DNA of 64,000 bases from Paenibacillus glacialis (GTDB taxonomy: Bacteria > Bacillota > Bacilli > Paenibacillales > Paenibacillaceae): NCBI RefSeq assembly GCF_001637205.1, contig NZ_LVJH01000043.1, forward strand, positions 1 through 64,000, given 5' to 3'. A program made the translations under genes and the position numbers. How positions within the stretch are numbered: the first letter of the stretch is position 1; each line of letters starts with the position of its first letter. The notes under the pieces are model-generated. The model searched no databases and was not told the DNA's origin. It saw only the letters and a program-made list of their open reading frames with translations. This document shows positions 52,122 to 59,593 of this stretch, piece after piece.

Positions 52122-53167
52122 CGTTTCTTGCTTCTAGCCCGTAGTACCTTCAATGATGCAAGTTCTCTTGCTGTAAGTTGACGGGCATAAGAACGTGGTG
52201 ACTTATCCTTCTTCACTCTTTTGACGTATCCTGCTCCATCGGGACGTGCTATTCGAGTCTTGAATATCTTCATCGCCCAATTGACCGGGAAGGCTACAGA
52301 TACACGCCCATCGTTACTACCTGCAAAGTTCACAGCCGCAGCATAATTATCACGCTCTCTTAGCCACACAGATCCTGAGTCTCCTGGCAAGGATACCGGG
52401 TTCCTCCCTCTAACTACCGTCTGACTCTTAAAGTTAAGAGTCCCTAGACTGTCACCATAATCAATTTGAAAATCTGTATTTATAGAATCCACAACACCGC
52501 TTACCAACCCCGTTGTACGACCTACTTTCTTAAACCTCTCGCCTACTCGATATGTCGTTACATACCCGGGGAGAACACCAACCGTTGCATATCGGGGACT
52601 TAACAAACGGTTGGTTCGTGGGATAGATAAGGCTATATCCACCCAGTTACTTTTGTTTTTCTGTAACTTTACATATCGATATAATCTACCGACAGTATCT
52701 CTTCCTAATTGTCCATTATCGGCCCCCCCAGGCTGTAATGTTTCTGTCATCGCACTGGAATTACTGGGATTCAAGACATGATTATTGCTAAATATAAAAC
52801 GTTGACTAGCATTGGGTACATTGGTGACGATCAGACCTACGCTACCAGAACCACCAATAGTTCCAATACTATAACCAGCTGGAATGGGGCGTATTCTCTT
52901 TTTATAATCAACATAAGCTTGTATCTTTCCTGATTTCACGAACCTAACAGGCACAGTTACCACTTTTCCTTTTGTCGTCATGGTCAGAGTGGATGAAAGT
53001 CTGAGCATTGTGGGAGACAGCGTATTGGTATAGATAATGACAGCTGCGCCTTTCTTAGGATTTCTGGGATCATGATAACCAACACCAATACCATGTACTT
53101 CAGATCTTGCTAACATCGCACGAGACATACGTTCTTTCATCGCATGTGCCGCAAAAAAAGTTGCCAA
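52109..53167 (-). CDS. Trypsin-like serine protease without signal peptide
   Basis: 352 residues from a TTG at 53167 (AAAAGGTGATG upstream; an ATG nine codons on is the alternative). The chymotrypsin-fold triad is visible: His130 in 'FSNNHVL', Asp177 in 'WVDIALS' and Ser264 in 'LPGDSGSVWL'. There is neither a signal peptide nor a PDZ domain, unlike HtrA. About 100 residues precede the protease core and a very basic tail 'RARSKKRKRT' ends it. Target unknown; the tail suggests nucleic acid or wall polyanion binding. A small cationic protein gene lies upstream. Confidence 0.8.
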   Translation of the reverse strand: MATFFAAHAMKERMSRAMLARSEVHGIGVGYHDPRNPKKGAAVIIYTNTLSPTMLRLSSTLTMTTKGKVVTVPVRFVKSGKIQAYVDYKKRIRPIPAGYSIGTIGGSGSVGLIVTNVPNASQRFIFSNNHVLNPSNSSAMTETLQPGGADNGQLGRDTVGRLYRYVKLQKNKSNWVDIALSIPRTNRLLSPRYATVGVLPGYVTTYRVGERFKKVGRTTGLVSGVVDSINTDFQIDYGDSLGTLNFKSQTVVRGRNPVSLPGDSGSVWLRERDNYAAAVNFAGSNDGRVSVAFPVNWAMKIFKTRIARPDGAGYVKRVKKDKSPRSYARQLTARELASLKVLRARSKKRKRT

Positions 53168-53267
53168 TATTCATCACCTTTTCCATTTTGATACGTTATT
53201 GTATTCCAGATGAGGCAATTGTTTATAGGCGTTTCAAACATTTAAAATTGGACAATTTTATATAGAT

Positions 53268-53305
53268 AAAAAAGTAGCTTCCCCCGTACGAGGAAACTAC
53301 TTTAC
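53268..53305 (-). terminator. Terminator of the 111-residue protein gene
   Basis: Minus strand: AAAGTAGTTTCCTC/GGGGGAAGCTACTTT stem followed by TTTATC. Confidence 0.85.
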
Positions 53306-53330
53306 GTGTCATGAGATATAATAGACAGTT

Positions 53331-53666
53331 CTATGTTTTAGCTATAAACGTAAATGCGATTTGTCTTGAAATGTTAGTTGGGTTATAGACGACTACGACC
53401 CATTGATTGTCATTTAATGAGTAGTTAGCCGTAGCATAGGCAGGTAATGAGTTATTTCTTTCAATCCACCATCCACCACTCACAGGCTTCAGAGTACCTC
53501 CATTAAAAGTAAATGTGAAATACGTGTTAGGCCCAATCGTTCTAGAATATACGAACCGGAAAAAACCATCCCCAAGATTCTGTGTTGGCTTAGCTCTATT
53601 CGCGATGACTCTAACTTTTTTAATCCTTGCATTTGTTTTCTTCAGTACTAATACTTTTTTCATCAT
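53331..53666 (-). CDS. Small basic beta-rich protein, unknown
   Basis: 111 residues. The first 27 are strongly basic ('KKVLVLKKTNARIKKVRV'); the rest alternates hydrophobic and polar residues with many aromatic and Asn residues ('RNNSLPAYATANYSLNDNQ'), like a beta-sandwich. There is no classical signal peptide. AGGAGGTGAG precedes the ATG-ATG start. It has its own terminator, 100 bp before the TTG start of the protease. I do not recognise a family. Confidence 0.65.
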   Translation of the reverse strand: MMKKVLVLKKTNARIKKVRVIANRAKPTQNLGDGFFRFVYSRTIGPNTYFTFTFNGGTLKPVSGGWWIERNNSLPAYATANYSLNDNQWVVVVYNPTNISRQIAFTFIAKT

Positions 53667-53999
53667 CTCACCTCCTGCTTATAAGTAATGCTAAGCAAGG
53701 GAGAATCGCGTGGGTCATTTCACCCTATCCATTTTCATCATTTTTTAGATTTATTATAAATGAACAGCACACACACAAAGGGAAATCACACGCCAACTAA
53801 TTCTCTAAAAATTGTAATCACATCATACTCAAGCTGTCGAGATCATAGGCTAATACCTCGGCTACTCTTGTCATATATTGAATGCGCTTTCTATTCATCT
53901 AAAATGCGTATTTGTTTTCTGTCACAGAATGTTCAATAATTAACAAAAGACACAAAACTTTCACAATTGTCTTATAAACAATTAAGGAGCTGATGTGGT
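53667..53999. other. AT-rich divergent spacer
   Basis: Between the small basic protein (minus) and a 38-residue membrane protein (plus). TATAAT on the minus strand (in CATTTATAATAAATC near 53757) may be the -10 of the basic-protein gene but no -35 fits. Nothing else was recognised. Confidence 0.4.
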
Positions 54000-54116
54000 A
54001 TGGTATCCCCTAAAAGTAAACGAGATAGTCAAATATTTCTTATCTTCGTAGGTATCGGTGTATTTTATGCTGTATTTTATAGTGTATTTATTCTCTATTC
54101 CATCCATGGGCAATAA
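54000..54116 (+). CDS. 38-residue single-pass membrane protein
   Basis: Reads MVSPKSKRDSQ, then a ~22-residue hydrophobic helix (FLIFVGIGVFYAVFYSVFIL), then YSIHGQ and TAA. AAGGAG lies ten bases before the ATG and a long terminator hairpin follows about 50 bases after the stop, so it has the layout of a free-standing gene. The positively charged N-terminus predicts a cytoplasmic N-terminus. Function unknown; small subunits of terminal oxidases or membrane regulators look similar. Confidence 0.65.
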   Translation: MVSPKSKRDSQIFLIFVGIGVFYAVFYSVFILYSIHGQ

Positions 54117-54165
54117 CTTGTTTTCAGATACGTCTTTTTTTGAATTTGTTATTCATGATGTGTCA

Positions 54166-54243
54166 TGAACGACCTCCATTAATGAGTTTAATGAATATAC
54201 GAAATATTCATTAAACTCATTATAGGAAATCGTTCTTTTTTGC
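54166..54243 (+). terminator. Long hairpin terminator of the small membrane protein gene
   Basis: Outer stem GAACGA/TCGTTC enclosing a perfect AATGAGTTTAATGAATAT/ATATTCATTAAACTCATT inner stem, followed by TTTTTT. Confidence 0.88.
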
Positions 54244-54318
54244 ATTCAAATTTATCTAACACTTACTTTGTGAGAGTCAGTATAATGAATTTATCTTATT
54301 CGATTAAAGGGGTACTAC

Positions 54319-54501
54319 ATGTCTGAGTCACAGCGTATTGATTGTACGAAATGTTCCTATTATTATGTCACCTGGGATCCACAACTACCTAAAGGATGTA
54401 AAGCTTTCGGTTTCAAAACAAAAACCATGCCAAGCACCGCTGTTCTCTCTTCTTCTGGGAGACCTTGCATGAGCTTCGAACTCAAAGAACGATTGCGTTG
54501 A
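54319..54501 (+). CDS. Small cysteine-rich conserved protein
   Basis: 60 residues with four Cys: 'DCTKCSYYYVTWDPQLPKGCKAFGFKTK' (split over residues 8-35) and 'SSGRPCMSFE'. The C-x2-C...C...C pattern suggests a small zinc or iron-sulfur binding protein. I recall short homologues across several phyla, some wrongly annotated as uracil-DNA glycosylase. Function unknown. AAAGGGG precedes the ATG and a terminator follows. Confidence 0.8.
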   Translation: MSESQRIDCTKCSYYYVTWDPQLPKGCKAFGFKTKTMPSTAVLSSSGRPCMSFELKERLR

Positions 54502-54560
54502 TCATACTATTTGCAAAGATCGTATGAAACAATAATGATATCTCAAACGAACAAGGAATA

Positions 54561-54615
54561 GAGCCGAGGATCTCAGGCGTGACGTGAATACCTGGATTGC
54601 TCGGCTCTCTCTTTT
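54561..54615 (+). terminator. Terminator of the Cys-rich protein gene
   Basis: Stem GAGCCGAG/CTCGGCTC with inner CAGG/CCTG pairing, followed by TCTCTTTTG. Confidence 0.8.
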
Positions 54616-54629
54616 GCACTCATGTGCAA

Positions 54630-54803
54630 TTAGTATGTCTCTGCATTCTTTAATGCATGATCCCAACTCGGGAAATAAAACAATGCGTTCCGCATTAACT
54701 CAGGATCACTTTGCTTCACTTGTTTCTTACCTACTGTTTCTCCATTGGATTGAAGCTTCCTGATGCGCTCAATAACCTCATCGGCCCCCAGCGTAACATC
54801 CAT
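54630..54803 (-). CDS. 57-residue protein resembling a homing-endonuclease-associated repeat
   Basis: Minus-strand frame with AAAGGAGTG eight bases before the ATG at 54803. The sequence 'DEVIERIRKLQSNGETVGKKQV' (residues 8-29, split) and 'NALFYFPSWDHALKNAE' match the shape of the ~50-residue homing-endonuclease-associated repeat (helices ending in F-x-S-W-x-x-A-L-x-x-A), present here as a single unit. It could bind DNA. It is convergent with the Cys-rich protein gene. Assignment is by pattern only. Confidence 0.6.
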   Translation of the reverse strand: MDVTLGADEVIERIRKLQSNGETVGKKQVKQSDPELMRNALFYFPSWDHALKNAETY

Positions 54804-55043
54804 TAGGTTTCACTCCTTTCCTATTTCAGACACTCATCCATAACTTTCCCATCTATTTCCTCTTCTATACAATCATCCTGAGAAGTACTAGCTATGTTAT
54901 AAAGAGTATAGAAATGCCCTTTAATCGTTAAAAATTCTAAACTATCGGAGTATTTCTTTTTCAATACACTTAAAGATTGACCGAATAATTTCGGTATTAA
55001 CATAGCTAATGAGCTGAGCCCATAATAATTAGAAAAACAACAA
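54804..55043. other. Spacer without supported gene
   Basis: An 80-codon minus-strand frame (54821-55063) starts at a GTG inside the cutC terminator hairpin and has no ribosome binding site; it is not accepted as a gene, though it could be decayed coding sequence. Nothing else was recognised. Confidence 0.45.
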
Positions 55044-55090
55044 TAAAGAAGCCTCATTACCACGTTTACATTGGTATTGAAGGCTTTTTC
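55044..55090 (-). terminator. Terminator of cutC
   Basis: Minus strand: GCCTTCAATACCA/TGGTAATGAGGC stem followed by TTCTTTATTG, about 22 bases after the cutC stop. Confidence 0.8.
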
Positions 55091-55111
55091 ACTTGGTTAG
55101 GACTGATTAAT

Positions 55112-55807
55112 TTACCTTTTCCATTGATTAATAATTGTACGGATATATTGCAGACGCTCCGCATCAAAAGGTTTCATCGGGTCGCCACCTTGTCTTACGG
55201 CTGAACCGAAATGCACACGGCTTACACCCGATTGCTGAAGAAATGATTCTAGGCCTTGTCCAGTTAAACCTGCACCCGCCATAATCGAAATGGACTTACC
55301 TTCCGTTAGACTTGTAAGCTTTGCAAGCTGATCAGCACCTTCCGGTGCAGCATCAAATCCTCCAGATGTTAGTATATCTGTAATCTCAGGATAATGTAGA
55401 AGAACATCTAATGCCTCTGATTGATCCCGAACCTCATCAAATGCTCTGTGGAAGGTAACCTCCATACCGTTTGCAGCATCCAAAAGAATCTTTAGATTCT
55501 CTTCATCTACCGTTCCATCTGGTCGAAGCATCCCTATGACAATGCCTAGCCCTCCGACCGCACCAATCCGTTCTATATCACGTCTCATCGTTTCGATATC
55601 TTCTTTATCATAATAAAATGAACGAGCATGCGGTCGCACCATAACCCGTACGGGGATAGACACTGCCTCCCTAACGCACTCTATTAGGCCAATACTCGGT
55701 GTCAAGCCACCTTCACGTATAGCCGTAATTAGTTCAATCCGATCAGCACCTCCGCGTTCCGCCATAATGGCATCCCCGACTGTGGTAGCAATAACCTCTA
55801 ACAGCAT
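55112..55807 (-). CDS. cutC: CutC family protein
   Basis: 231 residues, TIM-barrel CutC family: 'LLEVIATTVGDAIMAERGGADRIEL' at the N-terminus (split over residues 2-26), 'VMVRPHARSFYYDKED', 'VTFHRAFDEV', 'DILTSGGFDAAPEG' and 'IMAGAGLTG'. Historically linked to copper tolerance, but a role in sugar or amide metabolism is likely for many members, and its place at the end of an amino-sugar-acid operon fits that. AAGGGGGTC precedes the ATG. Confidence 0.93.
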   Translation of the reverse strand: MLLEVIATTVGDAIMAERGGADRIELITAIREGGLTPSIGLIECVREAVSIPVRVMVRPHARSFYYDKEDIETMRRDIERIGAVGGLGIVIGMLRPDGTVDEENLKILLDAANGMEVTFHRAFDEVRDQSEALDVLLHYPEITDILTSGGFDAAPEGADQLAKLTSLTEGKSISIMAGAGLTGQGLESFLQQSGVSRVHFGSAVRQGGDPMKPFDAERLQYIRTIINQWKR

Positions 55808-55836
55808 CTAATTGACCCCCTTAATCCTAATCATAA

Positions 55837-55977
55837 TCATATGCGCCGCTCTGCTGATACTGTTGCTCTTGCTGTACATACATTGGTAAAAGGTAACCTC
55901 ATAACCACGGCTTGGTTAATCACTTCAACAAATTGTTGTCGTACGGTTTCATTAAACTTATGAAAAGGAGCACGCAT
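55837..55977 (-). CDS. 46-residue open frame between gntR and cutC (possible remnant)
   Basis: Minus strand, ATG at 55977 with AAGGATGA eight bases upstream, encoding MRAPFHKFNETVRQQ and 31 further residues to TGA. It lies 23 bp after the GntR stop. It might be a tiny gene or the remnant of a longer one; no family recognised. Confidence 0.4.
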   Translation of the reverse strand: MRAPFHKFNETVRQQFVEVINQAVVMRLPFTNVCTARATVSAERRI

Positions 55978-56000
55978 AAATCAATCATCCTTGCTATCAC

Positions 56001-56714
56001 TTACACGTCGTAGCTGACAAGGTAATGCTGCAATTCCGTATTATAATGTCCAATGCTGTATTCAATGACTCTTCCTTCGGAATCGTAAGAGTAACGGAGC
56101 CTCTTTAGTAGAGGCGTTCCTGCCGGAATTCCGAGCAGGTTCTCCGATTCAACCGATGCAACCGCAACAGTAAAGCGGTCCCGAAAGTTCTCGAGTTCAA
56201 TATTGTGTTCTTCGATGAGATCGTACAAAGACTGGATATCTAACCCTTCCAACTCTACATTTGGGATGTCAGAAGTGAGAAAGTGCACATAATGGATGTA
56301 CGGCTTCCCGTCCAAAATATAAAGACGTTCAACTCGTACACATTGCTCTCCGAACATTTCGAATAACTCCGTATCTTCATCATTGCGAACGATCTCTGAT
56401 CCCAAAAGTCTTTTCTCAATTTTATGGCCTTCGCCGACCAAAATTTCTGTAAAGTTCTTTCCTTTTGACCATTTAGTAAACGATGTGTTGCTAATGACCT
56501 TTGTGCCTATCCCGCTACGCTTGTCCACATATCCCTCTTGAACAAGCTTTTGAATCGCATTGCGAACCGTCATCTTACTAACATTGAATTCGTTCTCTAA
56601 TTGTGGTTCTGAAGGTATAATCGTGCCGAGTGGATATACACCTTGTAAAATCCGATCTTTAATAATCTTCTTTATTTGGAGATATAAAGGCCCTTTTTTG
56701 CGTGTAATGGACAT
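56001..56714 (-). CDS. GntR/HutC family regulator (UTRA domain)
   Basis: 237 residues. Winged helix at residues 10-70 ('TIIPSEPQLENEFNVSKMTVRNAIQKLVQEG', split) and a UTRA ligand-binding domain from about residue 90 with 'RVERLYILDGKPYIHYVHFL' and 'RLRYSYDSEGRVIEYSIGHY'. UTRA domains usually sense phosphorylated sugars or sugar acids, here probably an intermediate of the operon. Nine bases separate it from the kinase gene, so it is the last member of the catabolic operon and likely its regulator. Confidence 0.93.
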   Translation of the reverse strand: MSITRKKGPLYLQIKKIIKDRILQGVYPLGTIIPSEPQLENEFNVSKMTVRNAIQKLVQEGYVDKRSGIGTKVISNTSFTKWSKGKNFTEILVGEGHKIEKRLLGSEIVRNDEDTELFEMFGEQCVRVERLYILDGKPYIHYVHFLTSDIPNVELEGLDIQSLYDLIEEHNIELENFRDRFTVAVASVESENLLGIPAGTPLLKRLRYSYDSEGRVIEYSIGHYNTELQHYLVSYDV

Positions 56715-56723
56715 GCGTCGTCA

Positions 56724-57740
56724 CTACCTTTCTACATCAAACGCTTTGTCCGTCATCGCCTGGAGTACCTCGGCTTCGGTCGAAGTCGGCGTATCACCAA
56801 CTACTGTATGAGCCAGCATGGCTGCCGCTGATGCATAAGCAATCGTACGCTCTGTCGTAAACCCGCTCAATTCTCCGTGAATGATGCCACTTGCGTAAGC
56901 ATCCCCCGCTCCAATGCGGTCATATACAGAAAACGTTAGCATTTCAGAAAATTCAAATGCGCCTTCTTTATATATATAACCTCTGAGTGAATGCGTATTA
57001 TCACGGTTAACTAAGCGGTGCGTACCCGCTATCACGGAAATACCATACTTCTCTGCCACCTTCGGTATAAGATCCTTCAGTTGCGCCAATGACTCCACTT
57101 CCTGCGTCTCCATTCCGAGGGTGAATATCGCATCTTTCTCATTCATCATCACAATGTCGGCAAAACCTAGCATTTCCTCGTAGTGCGGCTTTGCTAAGGT
57201 GTACCCATCCGTACCCCAGAGGGATGGACGGAAGTTGCAATCAAACACGACCGTTCCGCTACTCTTCTTTACTTCACTAGCAAACTCCTTCATCTGATCG
57301 CGCACCGAATCGTTCATAGCCAATGTAATACCACAGAAATGGACAATATCAATTTCCTGGGCAATCTTGCTGAAATCATAGGTGTCCGGTGCTGAGGTGT
57401 TGAAGCTACTTCCAAGTCTATCCGAATAAGTCACTCTACTCGGACGAATGCCGAACCCATTCTCTAGAAAATACATGCCCACGTATTTACCAGCTCTGCT
57501 GAGAAATGATGTCTGGATGCCAAGCTTACGCAAGTAAGCTGTGGCAGCTTCGCCTATAGAATTGTTGGGCAACGTAGAGACGAGATAACTGGAATGACCG
57601 AACCGAGATAGAGCAGAAGCAATATTTACTCCAGTTCCGGAGAAGGAATATTGTAACGAGCTTGCTTGAGCAAGTGATTCATAACCTGGCACTTGCATCC
57701 GCATCATAACCTCTCCGAATGCCGCAATCCGCTTAGCCAT
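56724..57740 (-). CDS. PfkB family sugar kinase, probably 2-keto-3-deoxygluconate kinase
   Basis: 338 residues. Ribokinase fold with 'AFGEVMMRM' at the N-terminus, 'FSGTGVNIASALSRFG' as substrate motif, and the catalytic Asp in 'DRIGAGDAYASGI'. Closest in feel to KdgK (KDG to KDPG), which would feed DgaF. The start lies inside the dgaF 3' end (8-nt overlap), showing co-translation. It might instead phosphorylate an amino sugar acid before DgaE. Confidence 0.85.
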   Translation of the reverse strand: MAKRIAAFGEVMMRMQVPGYESLAQASSLQYSFSGTGVNIASALSRFGHSSYLVSTLPNNSIGEAATAYLRKLGIQTSFLSRAGKYVGMYFLENGFGIRPSRVTYSDRLGSSFNTSAPDTYDFSKIAQEIDIVHFCGITLAMNDSVRDQMKEFASEVKKSSGTVVFDCNFRPSLWGTDGYTLAKPHYEEMLGFADIVMMNEKDAIFTLGMETQEVESLAQLKDLIPKVAEKYGISVIAGTHRLVNRDNTHSLRGYIYKEGAFEFSEMLTFSVYDRIGAGDAYASGIIHGELSGFTTERTIAYASAAAMLAHTVVGDTPTSTEAEVLQAMTDKAFDVER

Positions 57741-58488
57741 GGCGTTCGACCAGTTTCTTCAATATGTCGAATAATACGCGTACGTCTTCTGGATTCGTGT
57801 TACCTGTTTCTTTATCAATTATAGAGGAATACACGTGTGGAATCACCTGTTGAACACCTGCTATTAGAGCGATTTCCACGATTTCCTCGAAATTCTCCAT
57901 ATCGATGCTACCCGTCGGTTCCAGCGCGAATCCTTCTTCTGCGCAAGCCTCTGCCACTGCACGATACTCGTCTATAAATTTCAGACCTTCCATCGGATAA
58001 TATTTCAGCGCGTTGCCACCCATGTCGCGTACGAGTGCAATCGCTGCTTTGATAGGAACAATAGCTTGCTCCGTGTTCCCTGCGCTGATAGGTCCCGTAG
58101 AGATATTCACATAACCTACACGGCCACATGGGGAGACAAGACTGTTAATCCAACTATCTCGACCTTCGAGATTAGCGCGCGTCGCACCTACAGCAGGGAA
58201 CACTTGATTAATATGCGTTCCCCCATAACTCTTAGCAATTTCAGCAACGGCTCCAGCTTGACGATTGTCACCTGCTCCGAGTCCGATCGAAACGGCATCA
58301 TCAATAACTGCTCCATGCGCTTTCATTGCTACTACGGCTTCTTGTACATTTGGGTAACTCTTAGATAATACCCCAACGAGAACATGCCCTTCAGCTGCCT
58401 CGAATATCTCTTTTGCATTCTCAATGTTGTTAGCCAGTACGTTTAGTGCCACCCGATTTTTATAAAGACGCTTTTCCATTTGAGACAT
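57733..58488 (-). CDS. dgaF: 2-dehydro-3-deoxy-phosphogluconate aldolase, DgaF type
   Basis: 251 residues. A TIM-barrel aldolase of the DgaF group, which cleaves KDGP to pyruvate and glyceraldehyde-3-phosphate in D-glucosaminate degradation. Features: 'YKNRVALNVLANN', 'VLVGVLSKSYP', 'VSIGLGAGDNRQ', 'INQVFPAVGATR', 'GPISAG' and 'ALKYYPMEGL', whose Lys is a candidate Schiff-base residue. It is distinct from the usual Eda aldolase. TAGGAGG precedes the ATG, one base after dgaE. Confidence 0.9.
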   Translation of the reverse strand: MSQMEKRLYKNRVALNVLANNIENAKEIFEAAEGHVLVGVLSKSYPNVQEAVVAMKAHGAVIDDAVSIGLGAGDNRQAGAVAEIAKSYGGTHINQVFPAVGATRANLEGRDSWINSLVSPCGRVGYVNISTGPISAGNTEQAIVPIKAAIALVRDMGGNALKYYPMEGLKFIDEYRAVAEACAEEGFALEPTGSIDMENFEEIVEIALIAGVQQVIPHVYSSIIDKETGNTNPEDVRVLFDILKKLVERHG

Positions 58489-58489
58489 A

Positions 58490-59593
58490 TTAATTACCTC
58501 CTACGATTTCTTGGATTGTTGTTGCAATAACCTGAATATCATCACCTTGCAAAGGACGGGGATCAATGTCAAAGTATCCTTGCCGAACACCGTAATCACG
58601 GGTATATATTGCAATACCACCTTCACGAAGCTGATCGTTCACTTCTTTAGCTGATTTGAAAGCGACTTGCTGATCGATATGAACGCGGCCACGGTAGATG
58701 GCTCTGCCTGCTTCATCTTGCACGACCGATACCTTAATACCAGGAAGTTTAGACAATGGCATCAATACTTCTAATGATGCTTTTTCCTGTTCACTCTTAT
58801 CTTCTTTGTTCATATATTCATCCAAGGCCTGAAGCAGTCCGAAAGTAGTCTCTTTACCTACTTTCATACTGCGACCGATCGCATGGAGTTGTACCTTTAG
58901 CCAGTCGATAAAGCAGCGTTTGCCGCCAACTATACCCGATGTTGGTCCTTCTATCGCTTTGGATCCGCTGTAAATTACCAGATCGGATACCTTCACATAC
59001 TTACGGATATCTTCTTCTGCTGCAGCATCCACAATAAGCGGAATGCCACGGCGTTGAGCAATTTCCCATGCTTCTTCCACAGAAATCATGTTCTTCTGCA
59101 CGCAATGATGTGACTTCACATACAGAATAGCTGCCGTTTGATCGGAAATAGCATCTTCAATATGTTCCTTACGCCCTTCGTTGGCATAACCTACTTCAGT
59201 GATTCTCCCACCACCCAAATAAACCATGGTCTCCACAGGAGCGCCGTACTGCACATTATGTCCTTTCAGCATAATGATCTCATTCTTCACGATCGGCTCT
59301 TGATGGAGCCGTTCACTTCTGCGGCGGTCTCCCTGCGTCACGATTGCTGCGACGGAAAGTGCGATTCCACTGGATGCCGAATTGACTACAACGGCTGCTT
59401 CCGATCCGAGAATATTAGCAATATAGTCTCCCGCTTTATCAACCAAATCGGCAATCTCCACATACTGCTGTCCGCCTTGCTTCATGGCTTCCATAACCGT
59501 ATCTGTCGGGGCGGATACACCTAGAATACTCATTCGCCCGCTTGCATTGATAACCCGCTTCAATCCATATTTAGCATTTAATGAATGTGCCAT
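58490..59593 (-). CDS. dgaE: D-glucosaminate-6-phosphate ammonia-lyase, DgaE type (SelA-like PLP enzyme)
   Basis: 367 residues of the SelA-related fold-type I group. The PLP lysine is in 'LVIYSGSKAIEGPTSGIVGG'; 'VVNSASSGIALSVAAIVTQG' and 'VDAAAEEDIRKY' shape the cofactor site. DgaE removes ammonia from D-glucosaminate-6-phosphate to give KDGP. It starts 23 nt inside the amidohydrolase gene with AGGAGCGG as ribosome site, and is followed directly by dgaF. Related enzymes act on other amino sugar acids, so the exact substrate is open. Confidence 0.9.
   Translation of the reverse strand: MAHSLNAKYGLKRVINASGRMSILGVSAPTDTVMEAMKQGGQQYVEIADLVDKAGDYIANILGSEAAVVVNSASSGIALSVAAIVTQGDRRRSERLHQEPIVKNEIIMLKGHNVQYGAPVETMVYLGGGRITEVGYANEGRKEHIEDAISDQTAAILYVKSHHCVQKNMISVEEAWEIAQRRGIPLIVDAAAEEDIRKYVKVSDLVIYSGSKAIEGPTSGIVGGKRCFIDWLKVQLHAIGRSMKVGKETTFGLLQALDEYMNKEDKSEQEKASLEVLMPLSKLPGIKVSVVQDEAGRAIYRGRVHIDQQVAFKSAKEVNDQLREGGIAIYTRDYGVRQGYFDIDPRPLQGDDIQVIATTIQEIVGGN

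Noticed and set aside
54821..55063. 80-codon minus-strand frame
   Set aside because: Starts at a GTG within the cutC terminator hairpin, with no ribosome site; odd composition. Possibly decayed coding sequence, not supported as a gene.
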